From: Akanthomyces muscarius
Taxonomy: Eukaryota > Ascomycota > Sordariomycetes > Hypocreales > Cordycipitaceae
Assembly (NCBI RefSeq): GCF_028009165.1
Contig: NC_079242.1
Location: forward strand, 248,001 to 312,000
Direction of reading: 5' to 3'
DNA: 64,000 bases
Shown here: positions 24,652 to 34,121 of the stretch, piece after piece
Layout of the letters: the number at the start of each line of letters is the position of its first letter
Position numbering within the stretch: the stretch's first letter is position 1
Position numbers and translations under genes: made by a program
Notes under the pieces: generated by a model
Told to the model about the DNA's origin: nothing
Databases searched by the model: none
What the model saw: only the letters and a program-made list of their open reading frames with translations

Positions 24652-25725
24652 CTATACCCTCAGCATGTCCGCATGGCCGTTTTCTTTCAACGTGCTGTGC
24701 ACCTGCTCCAAGACCGCAGCGTGAATGCTCGGCGGCGCCGCAACGAACCCAAAATTGCGCTCAAACTTGCGTCCCGCCATCCAATCGAGCGGCTTGCCGT
24801 CAATGTCGGTAATCTTGCCCCCCGTCTCCTCGTAGAGTAGCATGGCGCCCGCGTGGTCCCATATCTTGCCCAGCCGCTGCCGGCTCTTGTAGATCTGCAC
24901 CGTCGTATTGCCGAGTCCCATGGCGAGTACCGTCCAGCGCAGCACCCACGGCAATAGGTCGCAGCCCGGAAAGGCGATGCCCATACGCGCTGTGAGTTTC
25001 TCGTGTATGCCGGGCAGGATTGAATCGGCCATGTCGTGGCTCGTCACGAAGTTCAGGTCCTGGACACGATTGACAGATGGTTGTTGCTGTAGTCGGCGTG
25101 GCGTCACCTCTTGCGTTGCGCCATGCATCGGTCGGACCCATGCACCATGGCCCTTGACAGCGAAAGCAATGCATCCGCCGTTGGATGGGTCGATATCTGG
25201 GTTATTTATCGGCGCCTTGGCGTCCATCGATGTGTTGGGGCAGCCAACAGCACTGAACATCTGCTGTCCGTCGACCAGCAGCCCAATATTGATTGCATAG
25301 ACTTGGCCCATCATATAAGTCCTTGTGCCGTCGATGGGGTCGAAAACCCATGTTCTTGTGCGCTCCGGCACACCAGATCCACACAGATCAACAAGGTCGC
25401 AAAGCTGCTCTTTCGACCCAGGTACCTTTGTGAGTCCGTCGCGAGGCACTGTGCTTAGCAGCTCCCATACACGACTTAGAAGCGCCTCATTAGTTCGCAG
25501 ATGTGCTGCGTCCTCCTCGCCCACAAAATTGTCTTGCGGAAATGCTCCTTTGAAGGTTGCTGCGAGCAGCCCTTGCACTGCGAAATCGGCGACGGTGACG
25601 GGGCTCAGATCGTCCTTTTCAATTCCGGCCTTGTCCTGGACAGAAACAACAGTCTGACTCAGACTCGACGCTTTCTGCAAGACATCGAATGCAATTTCAA
25701 GCTCTTTTCGGTAATTGCTGTCCAT
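24652..25725 (-). CDS. 3'(2'),5'-bisphosphate nucleotidase (inositol monophosphatase superfamily)
   Basis: Mg-dependent, Li/Na-sensitive phosphatase that removes the 3' phosphate from PAP and PAPS, protecting sulfate assimilation and RNA processing (MET22/HAL2 type in yeast). Intronless, 357 residues, the expected family length. Metal-binding motifs are all present: GEED at 69-72, DPIDGT at 129-134 (in WVFDPIDGTRTY) and WDHAGA near residue 295. SPVTVADFAVQ near residue 41 fits the N-terminal family segment. The ATG at 25725 gives the short N-terminal helix seen in orthologues. It is divergently arranged with the OB-fold gene, sharing 232 bp of promoter. Cytosolic. The subgroup is inferred from overall length and the Gly-rich insertion pattern; a plain inositol phosphatase would be shorter. 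Confidence 0.9.
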   Translation of the reverse strand: MDSNYRKELEIAFDVLQKASSLSQTVVSVQDKAGIEKDDLSPVTVADFAVQGLLAATFKGAFPQDNFVGEEDAAHLRTNEALLSRVWELLSTVPRDGLTKVPGSKEQLCDLVDLCGSGVPERTRTWVFDPIDGTRTYMMGQVYAINIGLLVDGQQMFSAVGCPNTSMDAKAPINNPDIDPSNGGCIAFAVKGHGAWVRPMHGATQEVTPRRLQQQPSVNRVQDLNFVTSHDMADSILPGIHEKLTARMGIAFPGCDLLPWVLRWTVLAMGLGNTTVQIYKSRQRLGKIWDHAGAMLLYEETGGKITDIDGKPLDWMAGRKFERNFGFVAAPPSIHAAVLEQVHSTLKENGHADMLRV

Positions 25726-25957
25726 TTTGAAAATAATTTCGTCTCATGTACAATGCGAAATCGTCGACGACGCGACGTCATAAGGTAAAAGATGGTACCC
25801 CGATTGAGCGATTCGTATCCGCTATATGCATACATTGTCAACTCTCCAAACGGCACGCCGGCCAAGCTTGCGTTTGCACACTTGGTACTCGCAGCAGAAG
25901 AGTCGAAAATGCAAGATATCTGAAATTCCCAAATGAAGCAACCTTTATTTGGCGCGC
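25726..25957. promoter_or_regulatory. Shared divergent promoter
   Basis: 232 bp between the ATGs of the bisphosphate nucleotidase gene (minus) and the OB-fold gene (plus). Transcription of both must start here. No operator palindrome is recognised. Confidence 0.6.
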
Positions 25958-27115
25958 ATGGCCGAAACCGCGGCTCCGAGCGTCGATGCCAACGCCATCG
26001 CCACGGCGCCCGACCATGAAGCATTCACGCTCGTGCCCGTCATTCGAGATATACTGAGGACGCGGTACTGCGCTCCAGGCACCATTTTTCTCGTGGAGGG
26101 TGTCGACATTATTCCCGTGTCAAAGACGGGCCGCTGGCAGGCTGTCCGGCTTCTTCTGGGCGATGGTGAATTTTGTGTGCAGGCGCTCCTCAGCGCCGAC
26201 TGTCACCGGTTCGTGGAGACTGGCGAGGTCTCGACGGGCTTTTACATTAAGGTAGATCTGTTCGATCTGGAATTCGAGGTTACAGACCCGGAGGATCGTG
26301 CTGCCAATGGGAAAGCAGATCAGAAAATGGTCTTTCTCGCACTGCACAGTCTTACCACTATTGGATGGAACGACTCGTACCGCGAAATGATCAAGCAATA
26401 TAGAACCGAAGTGGTGATTCCTGACGCTGAGTCAACTCCTGGGAAGGATAAAGGCAAAGGGAAAGCGACACAAAGGACGCCCCGGTCATCGCCGACCGCT
26501 TTTGGTCCGGAAGTGGAGGAAGCGCCTGTTGCTGTCAAGCCGGAGCCAGCCTCGTCAGGATATGGTGACGACTTTGATATGGACGACGCTTTTGAGGACA
26601 TGGAAAAGATTGTATTTCCAAACTCAAGAAAAAAGAGCACGCCAAAGGTGACACCGTCATCGCGCGCACAGGGCCCAGTGGCGCTCCCTCGGGATTGGGC
26701 TGACCGCCAGACGCCGCTCAAGCTCACCACACTACACGCGATTCCGTCGCTACCGTATGCGCAAAATTGGACCTGCAATACCCTTGCCATTATAGTGTCA
26801 CTGTCACCGGTAGAAGCGTCATATCTGCCGCCGTATAAGCAGCGCACGGCGCGGCTGGCAGACCCCTCGACCGCGAAGCAGGTGCACCTGACCGTGTTTC
26901 TTGACCCCGAGTCGTTTAACCCTGCGATTGGTAGCGTTGTTCTTCTTACAGGTGTGAAGAACCATCGGTTTGACGGCGGCAGTCTAAAGAAGTATGCGAG
27001 CGATGCCAAGAATGGACGAGAATGGTGGTTCGAGGATCCCGTCGACATGACCTGGTGTGACGTGGCGGGCATCAAGGCATGGTGGAAGCAAATGGAGGGT
27101 CATTCTGATGAATGA
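25958..27115 (+). CDS. OB-fold, probable nucleic-acid-binding protein
   Basis: Intronless, 385 residues. The N-terminal region (about 20-135) resembles an RPA-like OB fold: GTIFLVEGVDIIPV, RWQAVRLLLGDGEFCVQALLS, then a STGFYIKVDLFDLEFEV strand pair. A low-complexity linker follows (Pro/Ser/Lys-rich, with an acidic GDDFDMDDAFEDMEK stretch at about 207-221). The C-terminal region (about 235-378) looks like a second OB-type beta domain ending in EWWFEDPVDMTWCDVAGIKAWW. Two OB folds joined by a disordered linker suggest binding of single-stranded DNA or RNA. Telomere or replication roles are possible but not shown. The ATG at 25958 is the first ATG in the open frame. Confidence 0.75.
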   Translation: MAETAAPSVDANAIATAPDHEAFTLVPVIRDILRTRYCAPGTIFLVEGVDIIPVSKTGRWQAVRLLLGDGEFCVQALLSADCHRFVETGEVSTGFYIKVDLFDLEFEVTDPEDRAANGKADQKMVFLALHSLTTIGWNDSYREMIKQYRTEVVIPDAESTPGKDKGKGKATQRTPRSSPTAFGPEVEEAPVAVKPEPASSGYGDDFDMDDAFEDMEKIVFPNSRKKSTPKVTPSSRAQGPVALPRDWADRQTPLKLTTLHAIPSLPYAQNWTCNTLAIIVSLSPVEASYLPPYKQRTARLADPSTAKQVHLTVFLDPESFNPAIGSVVLLTGVKNHRFDGGSLKKYASDAKNGREWWFEDPVDMTWCDVAGIKAWWKQMEGHSDE

Positions 27116-27816
27116 TGGTCTGATATAATCGCGGCAGTATTTTAATTACTGAACGTTATAGCGCACGCAGTATACATGTACATGTGTAGAGTTAGGACTG
27201 CATCTCCGTTTTGTTACATGGAGAGCTTGCGCCATTAGCGAAGATGAGGACTGCTGGGATTGTTAATTGAAGAAAGTCCCAAGATTATCATAAATAACTT
27301 CCGATTCGATCCGCTGCTTTTGAAAGACTGAACATTATCAATATTTGCCTGCTGGTTACGGACAAACAAGATGGTTGAATTACACTGGGTCAGCCAGACA
27401 AGACGCCAGGGCACACGTGCGCACATAGTGACTCTTGCACCCAAAAACTCGGATCCTCCCACGCTGTCAGCTGCCCTCTGCATCTCGGCCAGCGACATTC
27501 AGCCCACGGCTGCAGCAATCTGCGCAAGGACGCGCATGAGGTTGCATGCATACAAGCCATCGAGCCATCCGCTTTCGTGCGCGCACGAATATCGCTCACG
27601 CCCTAGACACCAGCCAGGGTCCGGTCCCTCCCCCACCACGAGCCGGCCTGCTGCCCAACCCCAAGGTGCCCATCCTCGCTCATAAGACGGGTGACGCAGC
27701 CAGCAGTCCGCTCCAGCTCTCAAAGTTCGCATTCAAACTTTACATCGTCTCATGCACCAACAATCACCCTATATAGCATATATAACCTCCAGTCTGAGCC
27801 CCATTTCTCGGTGTTG
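27116..27816. other. Intergenic between tandem plus-strand genes
   Basis: 700 bp holding the 3' flank of the OB-fold gene and the promoter of the F-box gene. A TATATAGCATATATAA stretch lies at about 27770-27785, 30-45 bp before the ATG at 27817. No gene seen. Confidence 0.55.
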
Positions 27817-29718
27817 ATGGAACTTGAAGGGTTGGATACACGCGAGAGGCAGCTGGCCATTGATGGCTTCCTCGGGAGCTTGTCGTCCTGGGATCTGCTC
27901 TACCTCCGACGACGCATGCACATCCACGAGACCCGCATCAAGCTTGCCTCGCTCGAAGATCTACCTGCTGAAATCATCATTTACATTTCGCAGTTTCTCG
28001 AACTCGAGGACCTGCTCACGTGCGCCAATGTGTGCCGCAGCTGGCACGCCGCGTGGACCTTTGGCGCCGTCACCGCGTCGGTGTGCTGTCGTTATTTTGC
28101 TGGCTTGACGGAGAAGCATGGCCTACCGCACTCGGACGGCCAGAGGCTGTTTTCTGCGAACGCGCGGCTGTACATTGACAAGTACCTACGGTGTCGCCCG
28201 AATGCGTACTTTTCATCGCGATGGTTCGTCGGCAGCAACGAGGCGCTGGGTGTCGATGATATGCGTGAGGACGCTTTTCACCAGTCCGAGTGTCTGGATT
28301 TTGGACTAGACAGCCCTCCGATGTGCTACGATGACGGCCTGCTAGCCTGGCAGCCGGAGGATAGTTATGTGGTTGTCAACGACCTCAGGACACTAGCCCG
28401 CAGCAGGTGTAGCTTCGGGGCAAGTCTTATCGCTGGTCGTAAGCTACATTTACAAACCTTGACGAAAAAGCTGATCGTCTTCCGCTCCATTGACTTGAAT
28501 GCGGGCAGTCAAGTTTGCCGTGAACTGTAAGTACCTTCAGTTCCACGCACTGATCGAGACTGTACTAACCCACTTGACAGCCAAATATGGAATCAACTAC
28601 GAGGCGAATGGAGGCGGCTCTCATTACCTGGCCGTTTCGCAAAATGCTATGCTCATGACAGCACGGTAATTGCCATTACCAGCAGTGGCGACGTTTTTCA
28701 CTGGTCCTGGGGTGGATCGACAGTAGATCTCCAAGCGACAGCCTCTGAGCTGACAGCTCCGCCGCGCGGATGTGTATCGTGTCTACAAAATGTGCCAGGG
28801 GCTGTGTTCCACCCAACTGATGATGGCGTATTTTTCCTCTCTTGGGTCTATAAACCTATGCCACTCGGTATGTCTTCACGGCAATTTCTTGTCGCTTACT
28901 GACTAACTTGAATTGCAGATACTCGCATTCACATCATTGTCGTAGTCAAATATAGCCAGGGCAAGCCCGTTCAAAGATACGAGACAACAGTCGCAAATCC
29001 GTCACGGACCGCAGACCCGTCTCATCCCTACTCGGACGGCATCTTGCGATTTTCATTACGATGCCAAAAGATGAACAATCATGGCCTTTACATGCTCGGC
29101 GTTGTGCAGACATGTCTCCACTTCCACGGGAGCAAGAGCACCCTGGCCGTGTCCCAGTGGAAGCTGCTGTGCTTCAATGTGCTCACCGAGACGTTTGTCC
29201 ACCGGGACTACGAGAAATGCCTCACCAGCCCCAAGTTCCACCGCCCGACCTGGGACTGGGCCGAGTGGCACAACATCCAGGCGTGGGATGACTACCTGGT
29301 GGTGCTGTGGCAGCCACGGCCGCACGTCATCCACGAGCCCTGTACATTTAGCGAACTGCTCCTGGCGACGGACAACATCGCATGCATCTCCAGCTCACAG
29401 CAGACTTTCAATGACATTATCCGCCCAAAGCGGTTTGAACCCGCGCTCACCATTGACACGTTTCACCAGCGTCGGTCTGGCGTCGCCAACCACGTCTTCA
29501 TGGACGACGACTTTATTATCTACGCGGCGCCTGACTCGATCCTCGTATCGACGTTCAGAGGCGCTCGGCATGTCACTATTCCGCCGCCCATGGACGGCAA
29601 TCCAATTAATGCACTCGCTAGTTTGCCAGCGCCAAGGCGGGCAGAGCCACCGCGGCCAGTACCGGCGTGGGACTGCGAAGTATACACAGCGCTCGAGGCA
29701 CCGCAGCTATATACTTAG
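27817..29718 (+). CDS. F-box domain protein
   Basis: Probable substrate receptor of an SCF ubiquitin ligase. Exons 27817-28526, 28581-28867 and 28919-29718 give 598 residues; both introns (54 and 51 nt) have CTAAC branch points and consensus sites. The F-box lies at about residues 45-90: LEDLPAEIIIYISQFLELEDLLTC, then ANVCRSWHAAW. The remaining 500 residues contain repeated short beta-like blocks with Trp/Asp (VIAITSSGDVFHWSWGG, GVFFLSWVYKPM, ILRFSLRCQKM), a pattern common in fungal F-box proteins with a propeller-like C-terminal part. No signal peptide. The target protein cannot be inferred. Confidence 0.85.
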
Positions 29719-30322
29719 CTCAAGGGACGCATTCAATAAAGTAAAATAATCTTAAAACAAAGCACTTCAGCCTCGTTATGCTTCTTTCTTTCCCTTTTCT
29801 CTTCCCTGGCGCTGAGGCGTACATACGCGCATGGTTACGCCCGCAGCTGCTAGAGCCCGTGATTCAGACGACGCGATTCTGAGACGCACGTTACTAGCAA
29901 AGGCGCATTTTGCAGACCCCAACCCCATGTTTCTGGTCAGTTGAGTGCCCCAGATAGAATGCCTCGAGTCGATATGAATCGACAAAATACAGTGCGATGA
30001 AAGAGTCTCTCGGTGCGTCGGCGCACTGCGCCTATCGAGGTTAGCGGCCCCAGGAGTCGAAACAGTACGCGAAACTCCCAACACCGGAAGCAGTTTCACG
30101 ATGTCAAATACAGCCTTACGACGCTGAAACTGGGATTTGCGGGCTAGTTGCTGTTCTTATTATGATTAAGCTCCCCGACACTGCCTGCGTCTGATCTTCT
30201 TTTTTTTCAGTCTTGTACTCTTATCTATTTCACTTCTTTCTTCATCGGCCGGCCCGGATTTCTTTATACTTTTTTGAGTCGTACGACTACCTTTTTTTTT
30301 AACCATCCAACGTTCCTTCACA
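29719..30322. other. Intergenic; promoter of the secreted hydrolase
   Basis: 604 bp. Directly before the ATG at 30323 is a T-rich and C/T-rich leader (30190-30320) with several T runs. No gene is recognised. Confidence 0.55.
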
Positions 30323-31637
30323 ATGTTTAAGTCGAGAAACTCGCTGCTAGCAGTGTTGTTTGCACTGGTGGTCCTCTGTCTGGCGTTTGCCGAGGCTGCT
30401 CCTCAGCGTAACAACGGCAATGGCAACAATGGCAACGGAAGCAATGGAAATGGTAACAATGGAAATGGTAACAATGGAAATGGTAACAATGGCAACGGCA
30501 AAAACAACAACGGCAATGGTGGCAACGGTGGCAAGAACGGCGGCCAAAAGCTCACTGCGCAGGAGAAGGCTGCGCAGAAGCCTGGTGGCATCTCCACTGC
30601 CAAAGATGGCTCTACTACGCTCGACATGACTGTCCAGATCAAGTAAGGAAGCCTACATCCACAACACAGACCACTGAATCAAGACTAATCAGTAACGCAG
30701 TAATCTTCCTATCCGCTTCAGAGTCAGCGCACCTGCCGACCAGTTCACCGCGGCGTCCGGCGTGCAGGGCGCACAAGCCGCCCCCAACACCGATGGCGCC
30801 ATTGGCATGAACGTGCTGCTTCACGGCGACGGTGGGCAGTCCTTCTTCGCATTCCCCAACGAGGGTGTCAACTCTAACCTTATGGGCGTCGCGGTGCTGG
30901 CCCCCGACCCGAACCTGAAATGGGGCGGCGCTGACCAGAACGGCGTGCAGCGGCCGCAGGGGGCCGAGCACTCCGCGGCCGTCAACGAGCTCATCACCAA
31001 CGTGCTCCCAGAGATGGTGACATTCAACAAGTCCAATGTCTTCTTCATGGGTGTCAGCGGCGGCTCGCTCACGCTCGCAGGCTTCTTCATGCCCGCCTTT
31101 ATGGGCAACTATCCCAACGCCGGCGTAATGCTCTCGTGCGGCGGGCTGGAGCCGCAGGTCCCGATTGCAGCCAATGCATCGGACGCACTGCAGAACACCA
31201 AGATTCACTTCCAGTCGACGCAGCAGGAGCTGGCGTCGCTGCAGGGCCTCATCCCCGCGACGATTAAGGCTTACGAGGCGGCGGGCCAGAAGGCCGGTCT
31301 GAGCGACAACCAGATTAACGCGCTGCAGACGGTGGACAATACCCCCAACGGAGGGCACTGTGCGTTTGACGGAAAAGACTTTGAGAGCGGCGTGCAGCTT
31401 CTCGCGGACAACTATGCAAACATCATGCTGGATGGCGGCAACGGGCAGCTGCAGGGCACCGGCGATGTGCTCAATGGCGTTGTTGGGAATGAGAATCTTC
31501 AGTTTTCCCAGGGCCAAGGCCAAGGCCAGGGAAAGAAACAGGGTCAGGGACAGAAACAGAGCCAGGGACAGAAACAGGGCCAGGGGCAGCAACAGGGCCA
31601 GGGGCAGCAACGGGGCCAGGGACAGGGACGCAATTAG
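30323..31637 (+). CDS. Secreted alpha/beta-hydrolase-like protein with Asn/Gly and Gln/Gly arms
   Basis: Exons 30323-30642 and 30701-31637 give 418 residues. The 58-nt intron has a GACTAATC branch point; the acceptor at 30700 restores the motif NNLPIRFRVSAPADQF, while a later AG at 30721 would delete it. A signal peptide spans residues 1 to about 25. Residues about 29-72 are an Asn/Gly repeat, and the last 50 residues are Gln/Gly/Lys repeats. Between them lies a hydrolase-like core: VLLHGDGGQSF, a nucleophile elbow GVSGGS, and a GGHCAF segment that could supply the catalytic His. Close relatives in insect-associated Hypocreales are, as I recall, often labelled 'cyclin-like F-box'; no cyclin or F-box is visible here. 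Probably extracellular or wall-associated. Confidence 0.8.
30410..30540 (+). repeat. Asn/Gly-coding minisatellite
   Basis: Imperfect tandem copies of an 18-bp unit (AATGGTAACAATGGAAAT type) within exon 1 of the secreted hydrolase gene. It encodes the NGNGNN arm and is likely to vary in copy number between strains. Confidence 0.8.
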
Positions 31638-32158
31638 GGAGGAAAGAGAACCGTCCCAAACGATTTAGCTCCGATTCACAATAGAACAATGGAATCTTTG
31701 TATTCGGAAAGGGCAGAAATATCGGAACATTATTTGCCGCCCAACAAGATTCAAGCTCACCGGCTGTTGCTGCCCAATGTAGGGTATCTCAACAGCGTAC
31801 TGCAACTTGCTTGCAACGCCCTGGTAGTTGTAAGCGCCAAAAGTCCATGTCTCAACCATCTCAACTAGAAGCTATAACGCGCTCAGGACAACGCCTCACC
31901 CGCGCTAACTCACAGTAGCGGCTGCCAACAAAGCACCTGTCAGCCCCAAGTTGAAGTTCTCTTCAGCCCTCCTCGGCGAGGCCCCAAACAGGAAAGGCGG
32001 GCAAGCCCATCTCACCTACATAATAGCCCAGCGCGTTGCCCCCTTATCAACAACTTTCAAGGATAGCGCAAGATCGTCTCCCTCTGCTCTTCAAACAGGA
32101 ATCTTCACCTAGAAAACAACATTCTCGACACTCAACCGTGAAAGGGAGAGGAAGAATC
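31638..32158. other. Intergenic, no gene seen
   Basis: 521 bp with the 3' flank of the hydrolase gene and the promoter of the next plus-strand gene. No feature recognised. Confidence 0.55.
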
Positions 32159-32765
32159 ATGGTTGAAAAACAGCAAGAGATGGGTACCGTTGTTTCGGAG
32201 CTGCGGCCCGCGCGAGTGTCGACAGATGCATCTTCCACTCCCAACCCGCCGCCACCGCAGCCGCTGTCGCATAACTTTATGCTTTTTGCTCTCGTCGTGC
32301 TGCTGCCTGTATCTGGAGCTGTTTTCGCTGCCATGTCGGTGAACCAAAGCTCCATAGGCAATGCGCAGTCTCAAACGGCCAACCAAATAGCGCTGCTCTC
32401 CTTGTGCTACGCCAATTCTGTAAGTCTGTCGCCGATGGCCCTTGTTCTTCCCCACAAGGCTGGGCACAGCCACCCGCAACGTCCGATTTAGTATATTAAT
32501 GATGAAGCAGTCTTCGTCGTTTTGTTCAGAGCTGCTGGGCCGAACCGACACCATCATCCCAGAGCTTGCTGAGAAGTTGTTCCACCATGCGCCTGCCGGC
32601 CAGTCCATGACTCTTTTGGATAGCGAGGGCGGTCGATCATTCTTATTCTCGTCCATTATTACTTTTTGGGTGTTTCTGGCGGCATCGGTGCTTTGCACCC
32701 TGTGGTACTCGATCGAGACGCTGTGGCGATGGCGACGGGCTCGGCAAGCAAGGGTAGCACACTGA
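32159..32765 (+). CDS. Small two-TM membrane protein of unknown function
   Basis: Exons 32159-32419 and 32511-32765 (phase 0, 91-nt intron, donor GTAAGT, acceptor GCAG) give 171 residues. A Ser/Pro-rich N-terminus (about 15-37) precedes a first hydrophobic helix (LFALVVLLPVSGAVFAAMSV, about 42-61). A loop with two Cys, Ser-rich around the splice junction, follows, then a second helix (FLFSSIITFWVFLAASVLCTL, about 130-150) and a basic tail (RWRRARQAR). This is a hairpin membrane protein with both ends probably cytosolic. No family is recognised. The intact frame across a well-formed intron supports it as a real gene. Confidence 0.65.
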
Positions 32766-33667
32766 ACATTGGGGATGCAGAGTTGTGTATCAATCAAGAA
32801 GATGCTTGCTAGCCAATCCTGGCGAATGGGGAGGTCTTCCGGTACGCTATGTATAAGTTATCGTTCTGCTGCAACGGCTTTCGAAAACATGAGCACAGGG
32901 TTGCAAGTTCGCAAAAGATGCCCAATTTAGCCCACCTCGAAGACTCTCTAGAGAGGTCTAAGGATGTGCTTAGAGAATCGGTGAAGGCTGCTACTGTCAG
33001 TCCAGCCTGAGAGATAGCCTTGGTCATGGTGAGAACTCCGATAATGCAATTAGAGCGACAACGCCGCGAACAGCGTCGTTGGTGTGACCAGTGCAGCATC
33101 AGAGAGCGGCGCTTCCGTTTCGGCCGGCATCAAGGGAAATGTAGGGACCGACTAATGAGAACAAACTTGCATTTTCGAGCGCAATGAATAAAGAATAAGA
33201 AAAAACATTGTCCCCCAAAGATAGAAACTGGCTTTTCGGATGGTCACTACAACCCTTGAGCGATATCTAACTTGGTGATGGCGCAGTTGCTCGGCGTGCC
33301 GCTCTTGGTCGCCGATGTGACACGACATTGTGATTCTTCAACCTCTGTCAAAAACGAATTTGAAGCAGAACGAATGAAACGGTGAGTGAGCGGCGTTGAC
33401 AGGTACCTGACAATGATAGTTTGCTATCACTTTAGAAGCATGGGCAAAATGTTGATGATGATGGTTGTTTTGTCGACATGGCCTCGAGTAACACCGCGAG
33501 TAGAAGCAATTTTTTGCGAGATTGACATTAAGTCGACATTCGTTAGCTAATCAACTTTTATATTAATCAACCCGAGGCGTTATGGTTTGCCTGGACCCGA
33601 TTCTCCAGAGTGAAGCTGTTCCTGTGCCTGTCCCCTGTAGCAGCCTGGAACTTCCCCGCACCAGCCC

Positions 33668-33705
33668 CATTCTAGCGCCAAAAGTCCATTCTAGCGCCAA
33701 AAGTC
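33668..33705. repeat. Perfect 19-bp tandem duplication
   Basis: The 19-mer CATTCTAGCGCCAAAAGTC occurs twice head to tail without a mismatch, upstream of the MCH1-like transporter. A recent small duplication. Confidence 0.9.
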
Positions 33706-33826
33706 CCTTCTTGTCGCCCACTCCAGGTAAAGCCGCAGCGGAATTACAGCGCCTCACCCGCTGGACGGGTACGCTGGCCGTGGCGGCGGCTGGCCCGGCA
33801 TGGGCTGCGACGGATCGGGTAGGTGA

Positions 33827-33853
33827 CAGTCACAGTCGCAGTCGCAGTCGCAG
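33827..33853. repeat. CAGTCG microsatellite
   Basis: About four copies of CAGTCG/CAGTCA in the leader region of the transporter gene. Confidence 0.8.
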
Positions 33854-34121
33854 CCATGGTCACGGCGGGCAATTACGTGATGCGAGCCATGGCCAGCGTG
33901 ACTCGACCCGGTGGTCATGCTGTCGCAAGCACCCACCGTTATCTTCCGTCTCTTCCATCTTTTCTCCATCTCTGCTTGTTTCTTTCTTGGTCCCGCCCGA
34001 CTCGGTTCAGCAAGTGTCTCTTGTTTTCTATTTTTTTTCCCGTCGCCTTCACGTTTATTTTCTTCTGCGCCAGCAAGCACAGCTCTCCAGTCGTCAGCCT
34101 TGTCCAGCGCCGAGGCCTAGC

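Larger units (their letters stand above)
32766..34121. other. Intergenic; MCH1-like promoter and leader
   Basis: About 1.35 kb. The last 540 bp are open in frame with the downstream transporter, but the encoded sequence is low-complexity and unlike a transporter N-terminus, so it is taken as leader. It includes a 19-bp tandem duplication and a CAGTCG repeat. Confidence 0.5.

Noticed and set aside
30410..30540. CRISPR-like short repeats
   Set aside because: The repeats have no spacers, are in frame and encode an Asn/Gly arm of a eukaryotic secreted protein. A CRISPR array is not expected in this genome.
30701..30721. Alternative downstream acceptor at 30721 for the secreted hydrolase gene
   Set aside because: It keeps the frame but removes seven residues that complete the NNLPIRFRVSAP block. 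The acceptor at 30700 follows a proper branch point and gives a typical 58-nt intron.
33582..34121. 180-codon N-terminal extension of the MCH1-like transporter
   Set aside because: Open and in frame, with an ATG, but it encodes low-complexity Ser/Arg/Pro sequence, includes a microsatellite and a recent 19-bp duplication, and is unlike transporter N-termini. The ATG at 34122 fits the family.
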